Positions 53,502 through 62,619 of a stretch of DNA of 64,000 nt are shown piece by piece (the first letter of the stretch is position 1; each line of letters begins with the position of its first letter). The DNA comes from Paenibacillus sp. SY21-1 (GTDB lineage Bacteria > Bacillota > Bacilli > Paenibacillales > Paenibacillaceae). Position numbers and translations under genes: made by a program. The stretch is from positions 1-64,000 of the forward strand of contig NZ_STGF01000034.1 in NCBI RefSeq assembly GCF_005222705.1, written 5' to 3'. The notes below the pieces were generated by a model. The model made no database searches and had not been told where the DNA came from. It was given only the letters and a program-made list of their open reading frames with translations.

Positions 53502-54608
53502 TTATTCCGCTTTAGGAGTATCTGTCGCCGCAGGGGCGTCGGATGCCGGAGCGTCGCTTGCAGGCGCCTCGCTGGCATCAGGCGATGCCGATGGAGAAGC
53601 GGAAGGCTCCGGAAGCTTAATGTCGATTTCAAGCTTTTCAATCTCGTCAGTCATGTATTGGTTCATATGCGCATACGCAACGGAGCCTTTAATGGCTTCT
53701 TTTTCCTCGTCGGTCAGCTTGTCGTAGACAGGAACCTCGCGTTTTTCTACAAGAATAACATGGTAGCCGAATTCCGTTTCAACAGGCTCGCCAATTTTGC
53801 CCACTTCCTGCTTGTACACCGCTTGCTTGAATTCCTCTACCCAGCCAGCGCCTTTCTGGTCAGCATATTGGCCGCCTTTATCACTTGAACCCGTATCTTC
53901 GGAATATTCCTTCGCCAGCTCTGTCCAGTCGCCTCCCGCTTCAAGCTTGGCTTTCGCTTCATTCGCGCGAGCAAGCGCCTCCTCAGCCGTACGAAGCTCC
54001 TTCGTCTCTCCCGTGGACTGATCGGTTTCGCTCGTCTTTACAAGGATATGGCGTACGGTTGCCGTCATGTAGTCGGCAGGCTTGTCCGCAAGCTCCTTCT
54101 TCATCTCGTCCTCGGTTACAAGCGAATTCATATGCGCAACAACGACAGCCGTCAGTCGGAAGTAATTCTCAATATCCGCATCCTTCAGATTTTTGGCTGC
54201 GATAGCTTCTTTCAATGCTGAATTCGCTTCTTCTTTAATGGCCGCCGTATAATCGTCCATCTGCAGCTTAACATCCTCTTCAGCCTGCTTCTTCGCGTCG
54301 GCAGAGGCTAGATCGGCGATGGCCTTATAAGAGATATACTGGGTAAGCAGCTGTTCCTTGAATTGCGGAATTTCCACGATTTGCGCATACGTTGGCTGTA
54401 CGATGGTGAATACGCCCAAATATTTGTCAAACTCGCTTGCCGTAACATTACCGCCTTTGTAGGTGGCAATTTCCGTCTTGTCTTCTTCCTCCGCTGCATT
54501 ATTGCCGTCGTTTTTGGCGCCGCATGCCGCAAGCGTCAGCGTTAGCATGACAGTCGCCAGCAAAAGCGCCATCTTGCGCCATGTTGATTTATGTGTTGCA
54601 AACTGCAT
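53502..54608 (-). CDS. prsA: PrsA-like foldase lipoprotein (parvulin PPIase)
   Basis: A 368-aa lipoprotein: signal peptide with lipobox LTLAAC (Cys ~29), an N-terminal SurA-like helical part, and a parvulin domain (~185-295) with ATVRHILVKTSE, WTELAKEYSEDTGSSDKGGQ and FGYHVILVEKRE. The C-terminal ~40 residues are a Pro/Ala/Ser/Asp repeat tail (PSASPSASPDASEAPASDAP), likely a flexible wall spacer. Lies right after mfd. Helps exported proteins fold at the membrane-wall interface. Confidence 0.93.
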   Translation of the reverse strand: MQFATHKSTWRKMALLLATVMLTLTLAACGAKNDGNNAAEEEDKTEIATYKGGNVTASEFDKYLGVFTIVQPTYAQIVEIPQFKEQLLTQYISYKAIADLASADAKKQAEEDVKLQMDDYTAAIKEEANSALKEAIAAKNLKDADIENYFRLTAVVVAHMNSLVTEDEMKKELADKPADYMTATVRHILVKTSETDQSTGETKELRTAEEALARANEAKAKLEAGGDWTELAKEYSEDTGSSDKGGQYADQKGAGWVEEFKQAVYKQEVGKIGEPVETEFGYHVILVEKREVPVYDKLTDEEKEAIKGSVAYAHMNQYMTDEIEKLEIDIKLPEPSASPSASPDASEAPASDAPASDAPAATDTPKAE

Positions 54609-54724
54609 GTTGAATCCCCTTCCAATAAATAAAGTTGATTGTATTGTAGCAGATATGCGACATAAAAAGCGAATTTAATGGAGTTCCTTACGCTAGCATG
54701 CCGTTATCTTTATAGCTGAATCTA

Positions 54725-57700
54725 TTAGGGAGCGGCCTTCTGCAGCTCCGGATTCTGCGATAGCACATCCTTGTAGCTTTGCAGGAAACGCTCAAGCGTG
54801 TGCAGCTTTTGCTCCATTGATAGCCCTTTTCCGCGCAGCAATATGGACGGCTGCTCCTCCTGTGCAGCGGCTTGCTTAAAGCGATTCTCGTGCTTCAGGC
54901 ACAGCTGATCGACTTTTTTGCGGTCAATCCGCTTTTTCTCCGAAGCGGCAAACCGAAGCGTGATATCGTCGCCCTTGCCGCTTATCTGTTCTATGCCATA
55001 GGAGGTGCCATATACCTTCAGCCTCGCTACGGACATCAGATTGCTTACCGCTTGCGGCAAATCTCCGAACCGGTCGACAAGCTCCTCAATAACGTCGTCA
55101 TTTTCGTCCATATTGCGGATAGCCGCCACTTTTTTATAGATTTCGATTTTTTGAATGCTGTCATAAATATATTCGGAAGGCAGATAAGCGTCCACGCTAA
55201 TGTCAATGACCGTGCTAACCGGCTTCGTCTCCTCCACCTGTTCGCCGCTCATCTCCGATTTGCGCTTGGCAATTTCCTCTGCAAGCATTTGCGAATACAT
55301 ATCGAAACCGACGGAGGCAATAAACCCGTGCTGCTCCGCCCCGAGCAAATTGCCCGCTCCGCGTATGGACAAGTCCCTCATCGCAATTTTGAAGCCTGAA
55401 CCGAGCTCAGTAAATTCTTTAATGGATTGCAGACGCTTCTCTGCGACCTCCGTAAGCACCTTGTCCCGTTTATACGTGAAATACGCGTAAGCAATTCGAT
55501 TGGAGCGGCCAACCCTGCCGCGCAGCTGGTAGAGCTGAGACAGGCCCATTTTATCTGCATCGTGCACGATTAGCGTATTTACATTCGGAATATCCACGCC
55601 GGTCTCGATAATGCTGGTGCTGACCAGAACATCGGACTCCCCGTCCAGAAAATCGAGAATCGTCTTTTCCAGCTCCTGCTCGCTCATTTGCCCGTGACCG
55701 ACCGCAACTCTAGCATCCGGCACCAAAGCATTGATCTGCTCCGCCATCTGATAGATTCCCTCTACGCGATTGTACAAGTAGTAGACTTGCCCCCCGCGCG
55801 CCAGCTCGCGCTCAATCGCCTCGCGCACAAGGGACGCGCTGTATTCGACCACGTAGGTCTGCACGGGAAACCGATTTTCCGGCGGAGTTTCGATAACCGA
55901 TAAATCGCGAACGCCCAGCATCGACATATGAAGCGTTCTTGGAATCGGCGTCGCCGTAAGCGTCAGCACGTCTACGTTCGTTTTAAGCTTCTTGAGCTTT
56001 TCTTTATGCGAAACGCCAAAGCGCTGCTCCTCGTCGACAATAAGCAGACCCAGCGATTTAAAAATAATATCCTGGGACAGCAGCCTGTGCGTGCCGATCA
56101 CAACATCTACCGTGCCGTTTTTGAGCGCCTTCATCGTCTCGTTCTGCTCCTTGCGCGACCGAAACCGGCTCAGCACCTGAACGTTTATCGGATATCCGGC
56201 GAACCGCTCGCGGAACGTCTCGTAATGCTGCTGGGCAAGAATCGTAGTCGGTACGAGCACCGCTACTTGCTTGCTGTCCATAGCCGCCTTAAACGCGGCC
56301 CGTATGGCAACCTCTGTCTTGCCGTAGCCGACGTCGCCGCACAACAGCCGGTCCATAGGCTGGGTTTTCTCCATATCCTTCTTGATTTCCTCGATTGCCC
56401 GCAGCTGATCGCGCGTTTCATCATAAGGGAACATCGCCTCGAACTCCTGCTGGTAAGACGTGTCCTGACTGAAGGAGTAGCCCGGCGCAGCCTGACGCTC
56501 GGCATACAGCTTGATGAGATCGTCGGCGATATCCTGCACGGACGCTTTGGCTTTGCTCTTCGCCTTCGTCCACTCGCTGCCGCCAAGCTTGTTGATTTTC
56601 GGCTCCCGTTCTTCCGAGCCCACGTACTTCTGAATCATATCGACTTGCTCAATCGGAACGGACAGCTTGTCGCCGCCTGCATATACAATGTGCAAATAAT
56701 CCTTATGAATGCCTGCAATAACCAGCGTGCCAATGCCAACGTATTTTCCTATGCCATGGTTCTGGTGCACGACATAATCGCCGACCTTCAGCTCTGTATA
56801 GCTTTTGATCCTTTCGGCGTTGTCTACCTTCTTGTCCAGCCTCCGCGCCTTGCGCTGCTTTTGCGAGAACAGCTCGCCTTCCGTAATGACAACCAGATGG
56901 GAGGATGGCAGCTCAAAGCCGGACTGGAGATTGCCTTCCAGAATCGTCGGAATTTCCATATCGTAATCATCCAGCACGCGGCGAATGCGTTCCATGCGCT
57001 CGCTATTGCCGGCCAGCATAATGATGTTTGAGCCCATTTTGCTCCAGCGTTCCATTTCCGTTTTAAGAACGTTCATCTGTCCGTGGAAGCTCTGCATCGA
57101 ACGGCTCGTCATATTGAGAATATTCTGAGGCTGAGTATGCGGAATTTGTCTTAGGAACAAGGACAGGAACAGCGTCGGAAGCTTTCGATGATGAAGAATT
57201 TCGTCCGTGTCGCGCGCAAGCACAAGTCCAGGCAGCGATTTGCCGTTCTGCAGCAAATGCATCGACCACTCCGCTTCATCCCGTTCCAGCTGCTTGGCCG
57301 TCTCGATCAGACGGGTCGGCTCATCGAGCACAAGCAGCGTATCGGCCGGCATATAGTCCATAATGGTTTGGCGCTCCGGATACAGCAAAGAAATGTACTT
57401 ATACATCTCGGCAAAATAAACCCGTTCCCGCAGCTTCTCCAGCTCGCCGCCCATTTCCGAACGAAGCTTCTCCTTGGCCGTACGGTCGGTCATTTTGTCA
57501 AGCTGCTTGTCGAGGAGCTGCTGGGCATGAGCCGCCGCCCGCTCCATACGCGCGCTGTCTGCCAGCATCTCCTGGCAAGGGGGCACAATGTACGTCTCCA
57601 TGCGATCCGAAGAGCGTTGATCGGCCGGATCAAAGGCGCGAATGGAATCGATTTCGTCGCCGAACCATTCAATACGCAACGCATGGACCGAAGTAAGCGG

Positions 57701-58264
57701 ATAGAAATCCACAATGCCGCCCCTCACGCTCATCTCGCCGCGCAGCTCAACGCGATCGACGCGCGCATAGCCCAGCTCCGTCATTTGCCGCAGAAACGAA
57801 TCTATAGGCAGCGCATCTCCTATTTTTAACGAAATTTGCGCTTCAGCCATCACGCTGCTAATTGGCAAATAACGTCGGACTCCGGAAAACGGCACAACAA
57901 TAATCCCGCGGAAGCCCTTGGACAGCTTGATCAGCACATCCATACGCTGAGCCAGCGTTTCCGGGCTCGAGATTGCGGCCTCGGCGGCAACAAGCTCATT
58001 GGCGGGATATAGCAGCACCTGATCGGCCGAGAGACATTCTTGCAGATCCTCTGCAATCTTCTGGGCCGAAAACATATTGTGTGTCACGACAAGCATCGGC
58101 TTATCCGTATTCTCCTGCAGCGCGGCGATCAACACCTGCCGGGAAGAAGCGGCCAGCCCCGAAACCATCTGCTCGCGCATTCCTTTCTGAATGCCGGCTA
58201 TTACGGATTGCACGTCCGTATCTTCGGCAAAAGCTTTCATTAACGCTTTCAACTTTTGTAACAC
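54725..58264 (-). CDS. mfd: Transcription-repair coupling factor Mfd
   Basis: Removes RNA polymerase stalled at DNA lesions and recruits UvrA. The 1179-aa protein has the UvrB-homology N-terminus, the polymerase-interacting domain with ERIKSYTELKVGDYVVHQNHGIGKY (in part, ~490-515), helicase motifs LCGDVGYGKTEVAIRAAFKA (~645-664) and IVDEEQRFGV, a RecG-like TRG region (QLRGRVGRSNR), and the C-terminal UvrA-masking domain. The start is GTG at 58264; a TTG four codons in has a better-placed GGGG. Between fin and prsA. Confidence 0.97.
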   Translation of the reverse strand: MLQKLKALMKAFAEDTDVQSVIAGIQKGMREQMVSGLAASSRQVLIAALQENTDKPMLVVTHNMFSAQKIAEDLQECLSADQVLLYPANELVAAEAAISSPETLAQRMDVLIKLSKGFRGIIVVPFSGVRRYLPISSVMAEAQISLKIGDALPIDSFLRQMTELGYARVDRVELRGEMSVRGGIVDFYPLTSVHALRIEWFGDEIDSIRAFDPADQRSSDRMETYIVPPCQEMLADSARMERAAAHAQQLLDKQLDKMTDRTAKEKLRSEMGGELEKLRERVYFAEMYKYISLLYPERQTIMDYMPADTLLVLDEPTRLIETAKQLERDEAEWSMHLLQNGKSLPGLVLARDTDEILHHRKLPTLFLSLFLRQIPHTQPQNILNMTSRSMQSFHGQMNVLKTEMERWSKMGSNIIMLAGNSERMERIRRVLDDYDMEIPTILEGNLQSGFELPSSHLVVITEGELFSQKQRKARRLDKKVDNAERIKSYTELKVGDYVVHQNHGIGKYVGIGTLVIAGIHKDYLHIVYAGGDKLSVPIEQVDMIQKYVGSEEREPKINKLGGSEWTKAKSKAKASVQDIADDLIKLYAERQAAPGYSFSQDTSYQQEFEAMFPYDETRDQLRAIEEIKKDMEKTQPMDRLLCGDVGYGKTEVAIRAAFKAAMDSKQVAVLVPTTILAQQHYETFRERFAGYPINVQVLSRFRSRKEQNETMKALKNGTVDVVIGTHRLLSQDIIFKSLGLLIVDEEQRFGVSHKEKLKKLKTNVDVLTLTATPIPRTLHMSMLGVRDLSVIETPPENRFPVQTYVVEYSASLVREAIERELARGGQVYYLYNRVEGIYQMAEQINALVPDARVAVGHGQMSEQELEKTILDFLDGESDVLVSTSIIETGVDIPNVNTLIVHDADKMGLSQLYQLRGRVGRSNRIAYAYFTYKRDKVLTEVAEKRLQSIKEFTELGSGFKIAMRDLSIRGAGNLLGAEQHGFIASVGFDMYSQMLAEEIAKRKSEMSGEQVEETKPVSTVIDISVDAYLPSEYIYDSIQKIEIYKKVAAIRNMDENDDVIEELVDRFGDLPQAVSNLMSVARLKVYGTSYGIEQISGKGDDITLRFAASEKKRIDRKKVDQLCLKHENRFKQAAAQEEQPSILLRGKGLSMEQKLHTLERFLQSYKDVLSQNPELQKAAP

Positions 58265-58311
58265 CCCGTTTCTACAGACGATGGGCAGAGCAAGCGCTCT
58301 CCCTATACATT

Positions 58312-58341
58312 GAAAAGAAGCCTCAGCCAGTCGCTAAGGCT
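58312..58341 (-). terminator. Terminator after fin
   Basis: 9-bp stem AGCCTTAGC/GCTGAGGCT (one mismatch) then TCTTTTC on the minus strand, between fin and mfd. Confidence 0.7.
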
Positions 58342-58359
58342 CAATCTATTCTATTGCTC

Positions 58360-58590
58360 TTACTGAAGCGGATTGCCTACCAAGTGAAGCTCCGGATTGG
58401 CATCAATCGCCTCGCGGCAATAGTCGCAAATCACTTTAACGGTCACATCGCCATTTAGGTCATACGCTATTATATCGCTGCGCTCCTCGGGGGTCAAGAA
58501 ATGGAAACCGAGCTGCTGCTCCGTGAAATCCGACCTGCTCAGCGAGCCTAGCGATGTGTGACAGTGCCTGCAAATGTAGTTTACAGCCAT
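58360..58590 (-). CDS. fin: Anti-sigma-F factor Fin (YabK)
   Basis: A 76-aa zinc-binding protein: CRHC (~7-10) and CDYC (~53-56) provide the ligands, with LGSLSRSDFTEQQLGFHFL between them. Fin helps switch forespore polymerase from sigma-F to sigma-G. The ATG at 58590 has AGGAGG at eight bases; an upstream start at 58644 is rejected. It sits between pth and mfd as in B. subtilis. Confidence 0.93.
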   Translation of the reverse strand: MAVNYICRHCHTSLGSLSRSDFTEQQLGFHFLTPEERSDIIAYDLNGDVTVKVICDYCREAIDANPELHLVGNPLQ

Positions 58591-58623
58591 ATGTATGCCT
58601 CCTGAAGAATCGTTATACCCTTC

Positions 58624-58632
58624 AGTATGCCC
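58624..58632 (-). promoter_or_regulatory. Possible forespore (sigma-F/G) -10 of fin
   Basis: GGGCATACT on the minus strand fits the sigma-F -10 consensus GGNNANANT, but no good -35 is found at the right distance. Confidence 0.35.
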
Positions 58633-58686
58633 ACAATCGTCCAACTTAACGATCGCACATGCAAATTGTCCGTTTTTCCGCTAAAA

Positions 58687-59247
58687 TTAGCGATTGAATT
58701 TCGCCATTGTTTCCTCGAACGGAGCTTTCAGATTAAATTCCACGGCATCGCAAGCCGCGTCGATCATAGCTTTCAATTTCTCTTGCTCGCTCTTGGGGAA
58801 ATTGGACAGCACGTAATCCGCAATATTCATGCCTGGCTGCGGACGAGAAACTCCCATGCGCACGCGATCGAACGTCTGCGTTCCCAAATGCTGAATCAAC
58901 GATTTGATGCCGTTATGGCCGCCGGCGCTGCCTTGATAACGAAGCCTAAGCTTCCCGATCTCCGTATCGAGATCGTCATAAACAACGAGCCCGTCCTCCA
59001 CATCGGCCTTGAAATAATCCAGAAAGGCGCGTACCGACTCGCCCGATAAATTCATATACGTCATAGGCTTGATCAGCACAACCTTCGTCCCCTGAACATT
59101 TCCTTCTCCGAGCAGCGCGCGGCATTTCGATTGCGTCACTTGAATGCCCCAGCGCTTGGCCAGCTCGTCCACAACCATAAAGCCCACATTATGTCTTGTA
59201 TGCTGATAGGCCGCGCCGGGATTGCCTAGTCCTACTATCCACCTCAT
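58687..59247 (-). CDS. pth: Peptidyl-tRNA hydrolase (SpoVC)
   Basis: Recycles tRNA from peptidyl-tRNA. The 186-aa protein has VGLGNPGAAYQHTRHNVGFM (~5-24) with the catalytic His, LIKPMTYMNLSGES, VYDDLDTEIGKLRLR and GSAGGHNGIKSLIQHLGT. ATG 59247 has AAGGAG about 11 bases upstream. In the conserved glmU-rplY-pth-fin-mfd series. Confidence 0.96.
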   Translation of the reverse strand: MRWIVGLGNPGAAYQHTRHNVGFMVVDELAKRWGIQVTQSKCRALLGEGNVQGTKVVLIKPMTYMNLSGESVRAFLDYFKADVEDGLVVYDDLDTEIGKLRLRYQGSAGGHNGIKSLIQHLGTQTFDRVRMGVSRPQPGMNIADYVLSNFPKSEQEKLKAMIDAACDAVEFNLKAPFEETMAKFNR

Positions 59248-59381
59248 CGATCCCTTCACTCCTTTAAGGTTCAATGTAGCACAATCATTCCCTGCGAGTA
59301 AACGGCTGCAATCGATTTTTTATCCCGATAGAGGCGGCTAACCTTTTCCTTTCGGTCCCCCAGCTTGCCATTCGCCTTTCG

Positions 59382-59415
59382 AAATAAAACGCCGTCCCTG
59401 GGCGGGACGACGTTT
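59382..59415 (-). terminator. rplY terminator
   Basis: 12-bp stem AAACGTCGTCCC/GGGACGGCGTTT (one mismatch) then TATTT on the minus strand. Confidence 0.8.
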
Positions 59416-59428
59416 CTAAGCGCAATGG

Positions 59429-60079
59429 TTATGACTTTTTGACACCCTCAAGCAGTTCTTCCTCGGAACGAGCCTCCGCTTCGGCAGACTCCACGGCAGC
59501 GGCTTCGGCCTCTTCCTCCGTAAGCTCCTTCTGCGGTGCAAGAATCGTGACGACCACCTGCTCGCTGTCCGTTAGAACCTCTATTCCTTCCGGCAGCTTG
59601 ATATCATGTACGAGCAAGCTCTCCCCGACAAGCAGCGAACCGACATCTACCGTGATGGCGTCCGGAATGCTGCTTGGCAAGCATTGAATCTCCAGCTCAT
59701 GTAGGATCATCTGAAGGATGCCGCCTTCCCTCACGCCTTGGGAATCGCCCTCCGTAGCTACTCGTACGTTGGCTTTTACATTCTCATTCATATTGATTTG
59801 ATGGAAATCGACATGCAGCACCTGACGGCTAAGCGGATCGCGCTGAACATCGGCAACCATGACCGATTTTTTCCCGCCTGACGCAACGCTGACATCTATA
59901 ATGGCATTAGGGTGCGAGCGCAACAAAGCTTGAAGCTCCTTGCCGTCTACCGAAATCGCCGCATTCTCCTTTATCTGCTTACCGTAAATGACACCTGGAA
60001 TTTTTCCTTGCAGCCGCAACTGACGCAGCTCGCCTCTCGTTGCCTGCTCACGCTTGTCCGCTTTCATTGCTATTGCCAT
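59429..60079 (-). CDS. rplY: 50S ribosomal protein L25 / general stress protein Ctc
   Basis: A 216-aa L25/TL5 protein: N-terminal 5S-rRNA-binding domain (~1-95) with RLQGKIPGVIYGK and LSRQVLHVDFHQI, and the C-terminal TL5 domain (~100-190). The tail is a Glu/Ala-rich stretch (~185-216). In B. subtilis the gene (ctc) is stress-induced and lies after prs; here it follows glmU directly, with a hairpin in its leader. Confidence 0.95.
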   Translation of the reverse strand: MAIAMKADKREQATRGELRQLRLQGKIPGVIYGKQIKENAAISVDGKELQALLRSHPNAIIDVSVASGGKKSVMVADVQRDPLSRQVLHVDFHQINMNENVKANVRVATEGDSQGVREGGILQMILHELEIQCLPSSIPDAITVDVGSLLVGESLLVHDIKLPEGIEVLTDSEQVVVTILAPQKELTEEEAEAAAVESAEAEARSEEELLEGVKKS

Positions 60080-60099
60080 AATGGAAACCTCCTAGAATG

Positions 60100-60133
60100 C
60101 CTCGAAGTTAAGCATACCGCAGTAGCTTCGAGG
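60100..60133 (-). other. Inverted repeat in the rplY leader
   Basis: CCTCGAAG (60100-60107) pairs with CTTCGAGG (60126-60133), 18-nt loop, ending just before the AGGAGG of rplY. It occupies the junction where prs would be expected. It could be an autoregulatory leader or a scar. Confidence 0.55.
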
Positions 60134-60191
60134 CTCGATTTCCCTATAACTTACCCAAAAGCGCGCTTCGCTAATCGATAATGAGAAAGCT

Positions 60192-61586
60192 TTAATTCTT
60201 TTTCTCTTTTTTAGCTTTGGCCCTGGCGCGGATTTTGTCCGCATAACCCGGCTTATTCACCTGACGCTCCCGCGCGATCGCCAGATCCCCTGCAGGCACG
60301 TCGTGCGTTACAGTAGACCCGGCTACAACATAGGCGCCGTCGCCAAGCTTGACTGGAGCAATCAGATTGACGTTGCTGCCGACGAAAGCATGATCGCCGA
60401 TTTCTGTCACAAATTTATTATAGCCGTCATAATTGACCGTAATAGCCCCGCAGCCAATATTGACATCCTTGCCGACAATCGCATCTCCCACATAGCTTAA
60501 ATGAGACACTTTGCTGCCATCGCCAAGGGTCGCATTTTTGAGCTCGACGAAATCGCCAATTTTGCATTCTGCGCCCAGCTTGGAGCCCGGACGAAGGTTG
60601 GCATACGGCCCAACTGCGCTTTTATCGCCAATGACCGACTCGGCAACCGTGGAATATTTAATTTTTACGCCATTTGCAATGCTGCTGTCGGAAATATCGG
60701 CTTGAGGGCCAATGACACAATCCTCGCCAATGATGGTTGCGCCGCGAATTACCGAACCGGGATAAACGACAGTATCCGCACCGATTTGCACTCCCGCCTC
60801 AATATAGGTGGATTGCGGATCAATTAACGTCACACCGTTCAGCAAGTGAGTCCGGTTTATGCGCTCGCGCATGAAGCGTTCTGCCTCCGCCAGCGCTACC
60901 CGATCATTTACGCCAATGGCCTCCGATGTATCGTTCGTGCAATATCCTTGTACGCCATCGCCTGCAGTCCGGAAAATGCCGATCACATCGGTTAAATAGA
61001 ATTCGCCCTGCGCATTGTTGCTCGTCACCTGCGAGAGCGCCGCGAACAGCTTCTTGTTGTCGAAGCAATAGGTGCCGGTATTAATCTCCTGTACGGCCGC
61101 TTCGTCCGGCGTACAATCCTTCTGCTCTACGATACGCTGAACGCCTCCGTCTGCTCCACGGATTACTCGGCCGTAGCCGGTCGGATCGCCAAAAGAGGCG
61201 GTCAGCACGGTTGCCGCCGCTCCGCTCGATGCATGAAGCTCCAGCATCCCTTGAATCGTCGAAGCCTGTACCAGCGGCGTATCACCGCATATAACGATTG
61301 TCGTTCCCTCTTCTGCCCCAAGCATAGCCTCGGCCTGACGCACCGCATGCCCCGTTCCAAGCTGCTGCTCTTGCAGAGCGTATTCCGCCTTGTCTCCCAG
61401 ATAGGACTTAACCGTTTCCGCCCCGTGCCCAACGATAACGACCGTTCGCTCAGCCGCAGCTTCCTTGACCACGTCCAGCACATGCCCCACCATAGGCTTG
61501 CCGCATACCGGGTGCAGCACTTTATATAGCTTCGATTTCATCCGCTTGCCTTGTCCGGCAGCCAACACTATCGCCATCGTTTTCAA
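60192..61586 (-). CDS. glmU: Bifunctional GlmU (GlcNAc-1-P uridyltransferase / GlcN-1-P acetyltransferase)
   Basis: Makes UDP-GlcNAc for wall and teichoic acid synthesis. The 464-aa protein has the N-terminal nucleotidyltransferase loop VLAAGQGKRMKSKLYKVLHP (~5-24) and a C-terminal left-handed beta-helix of hexapeptide repeats (~255-450) with the GAITVNYDGYNK catalytic block. Start: TTG at 61586 has GGAGG eight bases upstream; the ATG three codons later lies too far from it. Basic Lys-rich C-terminus. Confidence 0.96.
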   Translation of the reverse strand: MKTMAIVLAAGQGKRMKSKLYKVLHPVCGKPMVGHVLDVVKEAAAERTVVIVGHGAETVKSYLGDKAEYALQEQQLGTGHAVRQAEAMLGAEEGTTIVICGDTPLVQASTIQGMLELHASSGAAATVLTASFGDPTGYGRVIRGADGGVQRIVEQKDCTPDEAAVQEINTGTYCFDNKKLFAALSQVTSNNAQGEFYLTDVIGIFRTAGDGVQGYCTNDTSEAIGVNDRVALAEAERFMRERINRTHLLNGVTLIDPQSTYIEAGVQIGADTVVYPGSVIRGATIIGEDCVIGPQADISDSSIANGVKIKYSTVAESVIGDKSAVGPYANLRPGSKLGAECKIGDFVELKNATLGDGSKVSHLSYVGDAIVGKDVNIGCGAITVNYDGYNKFVTEIGDHAFVGSNVNLIAPVKLGDGAYVVAGSTVTHDVPAGDLAIARERQVNKPGYADKIRARAKAKKEKKN

Positions 61587-61653
61587 AGAAACAACCTCCC
61601 AATTTAAAGTCATCATTTATGTGTAGCGCGCAGAGCGCCTGCTTCCTGTTCCC

Positions 61654-61682
61654 AAAAAGAAAAGAGAGCCTCGGCTCTCTTT
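61654..61682 (-). terminator. spoVG terminator
   Basis: Stem AGAGAGCC/GGCTCTCT with a 2-4-nt loop, then TTTCTTTTT on the minus strand. Confidence 0.85.
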
Positions 61683-61715
61683 TCCGTTCATTCCTGTACC
61701 TCTGAAAAGCTGTGG

Positions 61716-62003
<288 letters not shown>

Positions 62004-62035
62004 TCACCACCTTTGTCTATCAGAGACTTGGTGTA

Positions 62036-62064
62036 TACTTCCACGTTTTTGTGCCAATTCCTTC
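62036..62064 (-). promoter_or_regulatory. Sigma-H promoter of spoVG
   Basis: Minus strand: -35 GAAGGAATT (62056-62064, full match to RNAGGAWWW), 11-bp spacer, -10 GTGGAAGTA (62036-62044, 8 of 9 to RNNGAATWW). AT-rich DNA lies upstream, as at spoVG in B. subtilis. Confidence 0.82.
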
Positions 62065-62127
62065 TACAATTTTGGGAAAATCATGCTCTATTTAAAATAT
62101 TTTTTTCGGTTTGAATTTTTTTCGCAC

Positions 62128-62526
62128 TCATTCGACATCAGTCGAGGCGATGACTTCAATTTCGACAAAAACATCCTTTGGCAGGCGCGCGACCTCAACG
62201 GCGGAGCGGGCAGGCTTATGCTCTCCGAAATAGGAAGCGTAGATGCCGTTGACGGCCGCAAAGTGATTCATGTCCTTCAGGAACACCGTCGCCTTGACGA
62301 CATCGGAGAAGGAAGCTCCCCCTTCTGCAAGCACCGCTTCCAAATTGCGGAACACCTGATGCGTCTGCTCTTCAATTCCGCCCTCTACCAGTTGACCGGA
62401 AGCGTCTAGCGGAATTTGACCGGAGGTAAACAGCAGGCCTCCCAATTTGATTGCTTGCGAATATGGGCCAATAGCGGCAGGCGCCTTTTCCGTGGATATC
62501 GCCTGCGGTTTAAGCTTCGTTGACAT
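62128..62526 (-). CDS. ridA: RidA-family enamine/imine deaminase (YabJ)
   Basis: A 132-aa trimeric protein with [22 protein letters not shown] (in part ~18-38), [19 protein letters not shown], and [23 protein letters not shown] containing the key Arg. It hydrolyses reactive enamines from PLP enzymes. Downstream of purR as in B. subtilis, where YabJ assists purine regulation. Confidence 0.96.
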   Translation of the reverse strand: MSTKLKPQAISTEKAPAAIGPYSQAIKLGGLLFTSGQIPLDASGQLVEGGIEEQTHQVFRNLEAVLAEGGASFSDVVKATVFLKDMNHFAAVNGIYASYFGEHKPARSAVEVARLPKDVFVEIEVIASTDVE

Positions 62527-62619
62527 TAATATCCCAGCCTTTCCTTCTGTCGCATTTAAGCCGCAACGGCTATCGTCTTCCTCTGACGGCCGTACCGCCG
62601 TTTAATCTGCAATGATTAT

